Shown here piece by piece: positions 6,936-13,294 of a stretch of 13,294 bases of DNA; position 1 is the stretch's first letter; every line of letters starts with the position of its first letter. A program made the translations under genes and the position numbers. This DNA comes from CAZFPA01 sp964520975 (GTDB lineage: Bacteria > Bacillota > Negativicutes > Selenomonadales > Selenomonadaceae). A model generated the notes under the pieces. The model had not been told where the DNA came from. It ran no database searches and saw only the letters and a list, made by a program, of their open reading frames with translations. Where the stretch lies: contig CAZFPA010000051.1 of the NCBI GenBank assembly GCA_964520975.1, positions 1-13,294 of the forward strand, in the 5' to 3' direction.

Positions 6936-9404
6936 TTGTTTTTTAAGAAAAAGAAGCAGCGGTTTTCCCAGGAAGTTGGTGTATTCAAGGAAAAACCAAG
7001 GCTGCAGTATCTCCTTCCTTGGGCGTTTGTCGATGAGGATACCGGCATCGTGCATGGCAAGGACCACTCCATGATGGCAATCTATGAATTCCGTGGTCCG
7101 GATATGGACAGTTCTACACCGCTGGATCTCATGCAGTATAATGCTGCCGTCAATAATATCATCAAGAATCTGCCAACAGGCTATGTGCTGTATTTTGAGG
7201 CACAGCGGCATGTTGCAAGCGGCTATGATTCAGCAGCAGTCTCCGTTCCTATCGTGCAGATGATGGAGGATGAACGGGCAGAATATTACGCCGGGCAGGA
7301 GCATTTTGAGACGGACTATTATTTCACGGTCTATCTGGAGCCGCCGCAGCTCTTGAAATCCCGTATCACGGATGCATTCATTGCCGATGCCCGGAACAAG
7401 GGTAAGAATCAGGCGGATATGCGTGTGTACTGTGAAACCGTGGAGAAATTCATCAACAATGTGAATCTTATCGGAGATATGCTCAAAATCTGGTTTCCGG
7501 AAATACGTCCGCTGAGTGCGGGGGAAGCCGTATCGTATCTGCATTCAACGGTTTCCACTAAACGGTTTGATGTAAAGATCAATCCGCTCAACTATATTAC
7601 GGATTATGTCTGTGACAGCACTGTACTCGGCGGCCGGGAAATGAAGCTGGATGAACAGTATATGAAGGCAGTCACAATCCTGGATTTTCCCCCGATGTCT
7701 TCGCCGGGCGTCTTTGATGTATTCAATAACATGAACCTGGAATATCGTTGGGTATCCCGGTTCATCTGCATGTCGAAGATGGATGCGCAGCAGGAGCTTC
7801 GTGATTTCCGGCAGCGCTGGAATCAGCAGATCAAGAGCTTCTGGGTTCAGGTGCGTGAAGCTGTGCTGAAGGAAAAGATGGATGATGCTAAGGATGAAAC
7901 AGCAGAATCCAACAAGGCTGATGCCGGAGCCGCATTACAGGAACTGGGACAGGATGCTGTAGCCTATGGTTATTATACGATGACCATGCTGGTATTCGAT
8001 AAGCATGCGCAGCATTGTGCTGATAAAGCGAACAAAGTATTGGAAGCTATCAACTCGCTGGGCTATACCGGCTATATTGAATCCGACAACAGCATGGAAG
8101 CCTGGTGGGGTTCAATTCCTGGCTGCTATCGGGCCAACATCCGACGGCCTATCATCAACAGCCTAAATTTTTGTCACCTTGCCCCGGTCACGGCAACATG
8201 GCCAGGAGACAGAAGGAATGATTACTTAAAGGGGCCTGTATTGCTCTATACGGATACGACCGGGTACACGCCGTTTCGGCTGTCCCTGCATGTCGGTGAC
8301 GTGGGGCATACGATGATCTGTGGGCCTTCCGGTGCAGGCAAGTCGGTTTTGCTGAATACACTGGAAGCCCATTTCTTGAAATATCCTGACAGCAATATCT
8401 TTATCTTTGATAAAGCGGCCAGCAGCCGGGCGTTGACCATGGCGGTTGGCGGGAATTTCTATAATATCGCGGCTGAGGGGACCGGGGAGCTGTCCTTTCA
8501 GCCATTGGCCTGCATTGAAGATGAGAATGAAATCAAATGGGCAAAGGAATGGCTGCTGGCTTATCTGAGCCAGAAAAATGTAGCCATTACGCCGTCCAAG
8601 GATAATTTTGTCTGGAAAGCGTTGTTATCTCTTCGGGAATTCCCTGTTGAGCAGCGTACGATTTCGACTTTTTGCCAGATGGTGCAGGATCAGGAAATCC
8701 GGCAGGCATTGAAGCCATTGACCAGTAAGGGAAGCTATGGCCGTCTCTTTGATAACCATCAGGATATTTCAGGAACTGGCCGCTGGCAGGTCTATGAAAT
8801 GGAAACCCTCATGTCTACGCCGGCCATTGTTCCCTCAACGCTGGATTATCTGTTCCATCGCATTGAACGGAAGCTGAAAACGGCTGCCGGTCCATCCGCC
8901 ATATGGCTGGATGAGTGCTGGCTGTTCTTTGATAACCCGATGTTCAAGGAAAAACTGCGGGAGTACTTCAAGGACATGCGTAAGAAAAATACCAGCATCA
9001 TCTTCGCCACGCAGAATCTATCCGATTTGGCAAATAAACCGGAGCTCCTGTCTACGGTCATGGATAACTGTCCGAATCGTATCTATCTGCCGAATAAGCA
9101 GGCCAATACGGAGCAGAATAAGGAGCTGTACCACTTATTCAACTGCAATGAACGTCAAATCGATATCATTGCGAATATGACACCAAAACAGGATTACTAT
9201 TATTCCTCAGAAAAGGGGAACCGGATCTTCCGTCTGGCTCTGCAGCCGGCAGAAATCCCGTTTGTCACGGCTACCGCGAAGAAGGACCAGCAGGCAATGG
9301 ATCAGATCCTGCAGAATTTTGGCCGGCAGCAGTTCATACGGAAATGGTTTGAATATAAAGGCTTTGTTGAGGAATGGCAGCATTATGTCCAAAATTATGG
9401 TTGA
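6936..9404 (+). CDS. trbE: VirB4/TrbE family T4SS ATPase
   Basis: About 822 residues, the size of TrbE/VirB4. The N-terminal CagE/TrbE domain includes FPPMSSPGVFDVF and LEYRWVSRFICM, close to the Y-RW--RF segment of TrbE. The C-terminal ATPase domain has Walker A GPSGAGKS (463-470, Lys469), IFDKAASSRAL, GELSFQPLACIED, Walker B AIWLDECWLFFD (Asp659, Glu660), and IIFATQNLSDLANKPE, all typical. It is the large inner-membrane-associated ATPase that energises pilus assembly and substrate passage, working with VirB3 and VirB11. The GTG at 6924 is also in frame, but the ribosome site supports TTG 6936. The last base of the stop codon is the first base of a terminator-like hairpin, which makes this the only gene here with such a signal directly behind it. 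Confidence 0.95.
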   Translation: MFFKKKKQRFSQEVGVFKEKPRLQYLLPWAFVDEDTGIVHGKDHSMMAIYEFRGPDMDSSTPLDLMQYNAAVNNIIKNLPTGYVLYFEAQRHVASGYDSAAVSVPIVQMMEDERAEYYAGQEHFETDYYFTVYLEPPQLLKSRITDAFIADARNKGKNQADMRVYCETVEKFINNVNLIGDMLKIWFPEIRPLSAGEAVSYLHSTVSTKRFDVKINPLNYITDYVCDSTVLGGREMKLDEQYMKAVTILDFPPMSSPGVFDVFNNMNLEYRWVSRFICMSKMDAQQELRDFRQRWNQQIKSFWVQVREAVLKEKMDDAKDETAESNKADAGAALQELGQDAVAYGYYTMTMLVFDKHAQHCADKANKVLEAINSLGYTGYIESDNSMEAWWGSIPGCYRANIRRPIINSLNFCHLAPVTATWPGDRRNDYLKGPVLLYTDTTGYTPFRLSLHVGDVGHTMICGPSGAGKSVLLNTLEAHFLKYPDSNIFIFDKAASSRALTMAVGGNFYNIAAEGTGELSFQPLACIEDENEIKWAKEWLLAYLSQKNVAITPSKDNFVWKALLSLREFPVEQRTISTFCQMVQDQEIRQALKPLTSKGSYGRLFDNHQDISGTGRWQVYEMETLMSTPAIVPSTLDYLFHRIERKLKTAAGPSAIWLDECWLFFDNPMFKEKLREYFKDMRKKNTSIIFATQNLSDLANKPELLSTVMDNCPNRIYLPNKQANTEQNKELYHLFNCNERQIDIIANMTPKQDYYYSSEKGNRIFRLALQPAEIPFVTATAKKDQQAMDQILQNFGRQQFIRKWFEYKGFVEEWQHYVQNYG

Positions 9405-9430
9405 AGTGGTCCATTATGGACCACTTTTTT
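9404..9430 (+). terminator. Rho-independent terminator-like hairpin between the VirB4 and VirB5 genes
   Basis: A perfect 10-bp stem, AAGTGGTCCA (9404-9413) with TGGACCACTT (9417-9426), closed by a three-base TTA loop, and followed by a run of six T (9425-9430) that overlaps the base of the stem. On the plus strand this is the form of an intrinsic terminator; the reverse strand has no U tract after the stem. It begins at the VirB4 stop and ends one base before the VirB5 ribosome site. Five of the ten pairs are G-C, so termination may be partial. Its location within a single-direction operon suggests an attenuator or an mRNA stability or processing element rather than a true operon end. Confidence 0.65.
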
Positions 9431-9431
9431 G

Positions 9432-9440
9432 AAAGGGGAG
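9432..9440 (+). promoter_or_regulatory. Shine-Dalgarno of the VirB5 gene
   Basis: AAAGGGGAG is six bases before GTG 9447. The next in-frame candidate, ATG 9468, would have only GAGGTGG at about 17 bases, too far. The site starts two bases after the T run of the hairpin, so the hairpin could affect its access. Confidence 0.5.
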
Positions 9441-9446
9441 CTTGAG

Positions 9447-10247
9447 GTGGTAATCGATATTCAGCAGATGAAAAAAGCGGTTGTTGTTTTTAGTTTATCC
9501 GGCATTCTTTTGGCTATACCCATGACGGCTTCGGCGGCGATACCAGTCATCGATGATCAGAACATCATGCAGCAGCTGAAGACCTATATGGAAAGCATCA
9601 AGATTGTCACAAATACAGCCCAGCAGATAGCACTGCAGCTCAAGGAATTGGAGAGCCTGCCGGAAAAGGTGCTGCAAAGCTATAAAGATGCGTTTCAGGC
9701 CAGTATAGAAAAGGTGACGCAGGCAACAAAAGAGGGAGGCATCCTGTCGGAAGAAGGAGACTGGCGGGTATGGTGGAACGAAGTGTTTCCAAGTATGAAG
9801 CAGGGGGAAGAGACCTTCCTGGCTGAACGCAGCATAGATACCTCGATTCAGGAAGTTCTTTCCATGCAGAACCAGAAGAATGTGGAATCCTATCACGCAT
9901 TGATGAAGGAGTTGGAAGAGTCGAAGAAGCGTCTGGCTGATCTTTTGGAACTCAATAAGACACCGGAAGGCCAGAAGCAGGCTGCACAGATCAGCAATCA
10001 AATCGCAGCAGAAAAGGCACATATTGACACCATCAATACGTCCATTCAGGCGCTATCTGTGCAAAATCAGGCAATGAAGAATCAGGCAGAGGTCACGAAG
10101 GAAAAGAATCAGCAGGCTGCAGCTGAAGCATCGGCCAAGGCAAGCGATACGACCATCGATACCTGGCATAAGGCACTGCAGTCTGAGTGGACTGCACCAG
10201 CCATCGATGATCCATGGGCCAAATATGGCGGCTATAAGGACTGGTGA
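9447..10247 (+). CDS. trbJ: VirB5/TrbJ family secreted pilus-associated protein
   Basis: About 266 residues from GTG 9447; ATG 9468 would give a shorter but still complete signal peptide. The leader (MKKAVVVFSLSGILLAIPM then TASAA) is a textbook Sec signal. The mature protein is almost all helix and rich in Gln, Glu, Lys and Ala, with coiled-coil spacing over most of its length. The segment LNKTPEGQKQAAQISNQIA matches the conserved G-GQ-QA-QA-NQ-- region of TrbJ. TrbJ/VirB5 proteins are periplasmic, minor pilus or pilus-tip components that help in recipient contact. Position just before the VirB6 gene agrees with the usual virB5-virB6 and trbJ-trbL pairing. The sequence is poorly conserved in general, so the family call rests on the signal peptide, helical build, the GQ-Q motif and neighbours. 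Confidence 0.8.
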   Translation: MVIDIQQMKKAVVVFSLSGILLAIPMTASAAIPVIDDQNIMQQLKTYMESIKIVTNTAQQIALQLKELESLPEKVLQSYKDAFQASIEKVTQATKEGGILSEEGDWRVWWNEVFPSMKQGEETFLAERSIDTSIQEVLSMQNQKNVESYHALMKELEESKKRLADLLELNKTPEGQKQAAQISNQIAAEKAHIDTINTSIQALSVQNQAMKNQAEVTKEKNQQAAAEASAKASDTTIDTWHKALQSEWTAPAIDDPWAKYGGYKDW

Positions 10248-10253
10248 TGAACA

Positions 10254-11393
10254 TTGGATTTTTCAGATGTGCATTTTTTCAATAATCTGCTCATTTTCTT
10301 TGAGAAGCACTGCATCTTTGGCTTTCAGGCATTGGAACCGCATGCGTTCCAGCTGATCATGCTGCTGGGCATCATCGATATCTGCGTGACTTGGACACTG
10401 TACAGCGGTCAGCTGCGAATGTCCGAGGTCATCAGCAAAGTCATGAAGATCAGTTTCTTCATGTTCTTTATCATGAATTTTGGTGAAATCAATCATGCAA
10501 TCCTCGTATCTTTCCAGTATGCCGGGCTCACTGCAGCTGGTGTGCCGGTTTCGGATAGTGTGATTCAGCCATCTTCGATCATTGATCTTGGCTTCAATGC
10601 CTGCAAGACGATCTTCCATGAGCTTTCGGTGACAAAAGCGCTCATTGGCGGCCTGGGACTGATTGCAATGTATGTCATCTATATTCTGGTTACGTTGGCT
10701 GCATTCTTTTTCATGGCACTGCAGGTCCTTATCACGAAAATTGAATTCAATGTCTTTGCGGCATTGGCGGTGATTTTGCTGCCCTTTGGTGCCTTGAAAT
10801 ATACGCAGTTTCTGTTCCAGCGGGTTGTATCTGCAGTGTTTGCCTATGGTGTGAAGCTTATGATCATGTTCTTTTTGCTGGGTCTTTTTACAAGCGTCGG
10901 TTCAGCAGATATGATTCCTACCTGGGAATCTGGCAAGCTGCCAGATTTTGCTGAGCTTATGCGGTATGCGCTGGAATATGCTACGATGGCATTTTTAATG
11001 TGGCAGCTGCCGAATCTGGCCGCTGGTTTTATGAATGGTCAGCCGTCGATGGATGCCGGCGGCGTCATCGGCGGAGCCAGACAGGCGGCAGGTACAGCTG
11101 CAACGGCAGGGGCTGCTGTAGCAAGCGGCGGTACTGCAGCTGCAGCAAAAGTGGCCTCGACCTATGGCAATGCAAAGGCAACCTCTTATCTGGCAAAGAA
11201 TATGCCCGGTTCCGATACAAGAACGGGCTATCTCAAGAATTTTGGTAAAACGATGGCCAGGCAAAGGTTTGCGAACAGTACAATCGGCAAGGCCTTGATG
11301 GATGGTGCGAACCATGCAATGAATCAAAATGAAGATTATAAAAATATCCGTTCAGGCGAAGCTTTCAGGAAACCACAGAAAAACCGGAACTGA
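10254..11393 (+). CDS. trbL: VirB6/TrbL family polytopic membrane channel protein
   Basis: 379 residues. Hydrophobic segments lie near 32-50, 64-85, 119-150, 154-172, 180-204 and 226-248. The pattern EFNVFAALAVILLPFGALKY, a hydrophobic stretch ending in LPFG, and the next FAYGVKLMIMFFLLG are typical of TrbL. The C-terminal 130 residues are soluble and low in complexity (Ala/Gly-rich, GGARQAAGTAATAGAAVASG), also common in TrbL, and probably cytoplasmic. TrbL/VirB6 forms the inner-membrane part of the translocation channel. The start is TTG 10254, seven bases after the VirB5 stop; GGTGAT at 10243-10248 is a plausible but weak ribosome site, and GTG 10269 is an alternative. An ATG overlapping the VirB5 stop is out of frame and runs into a stop within 13 codons. 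A second TrbL-like domain follows in the next gene. Confidence 0.85.
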   Translation: MDFSDVHFFNNLLIFFEKHCIFGFQALEPHAFQLIMLLGIIDICVTWTLYSGQLRMSEVISKVMKISFFMFFIMNFGEINHAILVSFQYAGLTAAGVPVSDSVIQPSSIIDLGFNACKTIFHELSVTKALIGGLGLIAMYVIYILVTLAAFFFMALQVLITKIEFNVFAALAVILLPFGALKYTQFLFQRVVSAVFAYGVKLMIMFFLLGLFTSVGSADMIPTWESGKLPDFAELMRYALEYATMAFLMWQLPNLAAGFMNGQPSMDAGGVIGGARQAAGTAATAGAAVASGGTAAAAKVASTYGNAKATSYLAKNMPGSDTRTGYLKNFGKTMARQRFANSTIGKALMDGANHAMNQNEDYKNIRSGEAFRKPQKNRN

Positions 11394-11402
11394 CAGGATG
11401 TG

Positions 11403-13223
11403 ATGAGGATGATCAAAAAAATAGCTTTCATGGTGTTGGGGCTTATCCTGTTATTATGTCCGGCAGTCCGAACTTTTGCAGCGGCACCTTTTCCCGGTGG
11501 CGAAATCACAGGAGCATTCTGGGAATTGCGGGATGGCTATTATCATAAAGGCGTGGATATTGGTACAGAATCCGGAACGCCGATTGCAGCGCCTTTTAGT
11601 GGCATGGTGGAGCATGGCGCAGGTGGAAATTTCATTTATTGGGTGACCATCAGCGGTGGAAACGGGCAGGGGGATCTGCTCTTCGGCGACTGCAATGGAG
11701 ATACTTTGCTATGCCAGTCCGGCTACGTCACAGAAGGCACAATCATCGGTTATACCGGCGGCGATGCCTATGACGGGCCGTTAGGATACTCCAGCGGAGC
11801 GCATTGCCACGTGGAATACTGGCCGGAAGGTTATTTTCAAGGCAATGTCTCGGATCCAGTGCCGATTCTTATGACGCTGGGTGTGGATTTGACCGGTGCG
11901 ATTGTCGGGCCTGGTGGTCAGAGCGGCAAGCATGGTTCGGATAATATATCGCTGCCTTGGGGCATTCAGTCCATGTATCAGCTTGGCGATACCATCAATT
12001 CTTCCATTAAGAATATTGTGGAAGCCATTGGCAAAGGCTATAAAGCCATACAGACTGCAGCGTTGGCGTTGTTGTTCATATTGGCTGTCATTGACCTGGC
12101 ATTGCCAATCCTTGTGGCTGGTATGGAATTTTCTTTAGTACAGGTTACGTCCAAGGCAATAAAGTATGGCTTTCTGTTCTTTGTATTTATGAGCTGGAAT
12201 ACGCTGGTAAATGACTTCTTCCTGAATTTTATTACTTCGATTGCAGGAACCTTCGTGAGTGATTCCTATATGATTGCGGACAATATTGCCCAGCCTCAGT
12301 TCCTGCTGCAGAAATGTGTGTTTCTTATGACACCGGCACTCAACAAGATTGCAACTTATGGCGGAATGGATTTCGTTCGCAATCTTGCTTCCATCCTGCC
12401 AATTCTGCTCTTTACCTGGGGGACGATTTTTGTCTATTTCCTGCTTGCCTGCTACATTATGGTCATTTATGTAGGCTTTTATCTTTCAGCCATTCTTTAT
12501 CTTTTTACAGGCCCCTTCGCTGTCCTGGGCTTTACGAAATTCCTGGCTGAGGGTACTCTGGGCCATTTCGTATCTTCGACCTTGAAGCTTCTGGTCATGG
12601 CAATCATGGTTGGTTTCTGCGTGTTCTGCATCAAGGATGCGACAGTGCCGCAGGATATCTTCAAGACAGAGACACCGGCAGTCACGCAGACTGGCAGTGG
12701 AGGAGGCATCGATGGGCCGCCGGAGTATATCGCCATGGCTACGGCAGCAGCAGAGAAATATGATGTGCCAGTCAATCTGTTCCTGGCGCAGATCCAGTTG
12801 GAAAGCCATTGGGATCCGAATGCAGTGAGCCGTGCCGGGGCCGAAGGCATTGCCCAGTTCATGCCGGATACAGCAGCCGGCTGGGGGATAGATCCCTTCA
12901 ATCCCGAAGAAGCATTGGATGCAGCTGCGCATTATATGCACAATCTCTATGAGAAATTTGGAGATTGGAATTATGCCCTGGCGGGTTACAATGGCGGGCC
13001 GAATAGTCTTTCACGGGATGAGCCGCTGCCGCAATGGGCACTGGATTATATCAATAAAGTCAATGGCAATGTGTCCGGAACCTATATCGTGAGCAAGGCA
13101 ATTACTGCTGAGCAGATGGTCAAGCATATCTTGTTCTGTATTTCGCTTCTGGCGATGGCCTTCTTGACGGCCTGGCTGCCGAAATCCATCATGAAATCAA
13201 TTGGAGGGCGTTATGAATTGTAG
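11403..13223 (+). CDS. M23 peptidase - TrbL-like membrane domain - SLT lytic transglycosylase fusion
   Basis: 606 residues. A signal peptide (1-25, MIKKIAFMVLGLILLLCPAV) is followed by an M23/LytM-type domain (about 30-155) with zinc motif HKGVD (His48, Asp52) and HCH (His134, His136). The central part (about 215-410) has five hydrophobic segments in the TrbL pattern, with YLFTGPFAVLGF aligning to the AVILLPFGAL of the preceding TrbL. Next is an SLT domain (437 to about 560): catalytic Glu467 in LESHWDPNAVSRAGAEG, then IAQFMPDTA and LAGYNGGP (527-533). A last hydrophobic helix (about 576-597) resembles the final TrbL helix. Domains are family knowledge; the single polypeptide is read directly from an unbroken frame. 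It would cleave peptide cross-links and glycan strands to open peptidoglycan for the channel, replacing a separate VirB1. The M23 part lacks an obvious middle Y-HL motif. ATG 11403 is chosen over GTG 11400; ATG 11409 is possible. Confidence 0.88.
   Translation: MRMIKKIAFMVLGLILLLCPAVRTFAAAPFPGGEITGAFWELRDGYYHKGVDIGTESGTPIAAPFSGMVEHGAGGNFIYWVTISGGNGQGDLLFGDCNGDTLLCQSGYVTEGTIIGYTGGDAYDGPLGYSSGAHCHVEYWPEGYFQGNVSDPVPILMTLGVDLTGAIVGPGGQSGKHGSDNISLPWGIQSMYQLGDTINSSIKNIVEAIGKGYKAIQTAALALLFILAVIDLALPILVAGMEFSLVQVTSKAIKYGFLFFVFMSWNTLVNDFFLNFITSIAGTFVSDSYMIADNIAQPQFLLQKCVFLMTPALNKIATYGGMDFVRNLASILPILLFTWGTIFVYFLLACYIMVIYVGFYLSAILYLFTGPFAVLGFTKFLAEGTLGHFVSSTLKLLVMAIMVGFCVFCIKDATVPQDIFKTETPAVTQTGSGGGIDGPPEYIAMATAAAEKYDVPVNLFLAQIQLESHWDPNAVSRAGAEGIAQFMPDTAAGWGIDPFNPEEALDAAAHYMHNLYEKFGDWNYALAGYNGGPNSLSRDEPLPQWALDYINKVNGNVSGTYIVSKAITAEQMVKHILFCISLLAMAFLTAWLPKSIMKSIGGRYEL
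13203..13208 (+). promoter_or_regulatory. Shine-Dalgarno of the last, truncated gene
   Basis: GGAGGG within the end of the fusion gene, four bases before ATG 13213. It is the main support for the partial gene at the window edge. Confidence 0.55.
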
Positions 13224-13294
13224 TGGGTATCTCAAACAGCAGAGGAAGCTGAAGCTGTTTCTGCTGGCCTTCTTGCTGCTGCTTTTGCTATTGT
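13213..13294 (+). CDS. N-terminus of an unidentified membrane or exported protein (3' truncated by window edge)
   Basis: An ATG at 13213 with GGAGGG upstream opens a frame that stays open to the end of the window (27 codons). It overlaps the stop of the fusion gene by 11 bases, the same coupling style as elsewhere in the operon. The visible product begins with a short polar, basic segment (CSGYLKQQRKLKLF) followed by an uninterrupted leucine-rich hydrophobic run, the form of a signal anchor or signal peptide. A further T4SS part is likely from position, for example a TraF-like pilin peptidase or another small envelope protein, but too little is visible to choose. Confidence 0.6.
   Translation, partial: MNCSGYLKQQRKLKLFLLAFLLLLLLL

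Noticed and set aside
10175..10197. Inverted repeat TGCAGTC / GACTGCA near the end of the VirB5 gene
   Set aside because: Only a seven-base stem inside coding sequence with no T run; likely chance given frequent CTGCAG-type words in this DNA.
1..13294. Search for tRNA genes, attachment sites, insertion sequences, CRISPR repeats, an origin of transfer or a promoter
   Set aside because: Nothing convincing was seen; the window is filled by overlapping genes and the operon promoter and oriT must lie outside it.

Overview
The window lies almost entirely inside one plus-strand operon for a P-type (RP4 Trb / VirB-D4-like) conjugative type IV secretion system. Both ends are cut: it opens inside a VirB8/TrbF-like gene and closes inside a small gene with a hydrophobic N-terminus. 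Thirteen reading frames are supported. They overlap or lie a few bases apart, and the only gap worth the name is 42 bases between the VirB4 and VirB5 genes. I see no tRNA, rRNA, insertion sequence, CRISPR array, integrase, relaxase or cargo gene. Whether the parent element is a plasmid or an integrative conjugative element cannot be decided here.

Layout: trbF/virB8 (1-393, 5' truncated), trbG/virB9 (393-1208), trbI/virB10 (1221-2555), traG/virD4 coupling ATPase (2548-4947), a small coiled-coil protein with a TraC/TraD-like motif (4944-5312), trbB/virB11 (5302-6288), trbC/virB2 pilin (6302-6655), trbD/virB3 (6652-6921), trbE/virB4 (6936-9404), a terminator-like hairpin (9404-9430), trbJ/virB5 (9447-10247), trbL/virB6 (10254-11393), an unusual M23 peptidase + TrbL-like membrane domain + SLT transglycosylase fusion (11403-13223), and the start of another membrane or secreted protein (13213 to the edge). 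Compared with the RP4 order B-C-D-E-F-G-H-I-J-K-L, the block F-G-I has moved in front, and the coupling-protein gene plus a TraD-like gene sit between it and B-C-D-E-J-L.

How the parts work together (family knowledge): VirB9 and VirB10 form the periplasmic and outer-membrane core; VirB3, VirB6, VirB8 and VirB10 with ATPases VirB4 and VirB11 form the inner-membrane complex; VirB2 and VirB5 build the pilus; VirD4 brings the relaxosome to the channel. The most striking gene is the 606-residue fusion. It appears to combine an endopeptidase, a second VirB6-like channel domain and a lytic transglycosylase, so both peptidoglycan-cutting activities would be built into the channel rather than supplied by a free VirB1.

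Organism: an outer-membrane-type core (TrbG, TrbI) implies a diderm host. Several strong AGGAGG-type ribosome binding sites, TTG/GTG starts and roughly balanced base composition would fit a diderm Firmicute (Negativicutes such as Selenomonas or Megasphaera relatives). This is inference from general features, not a marker gene.
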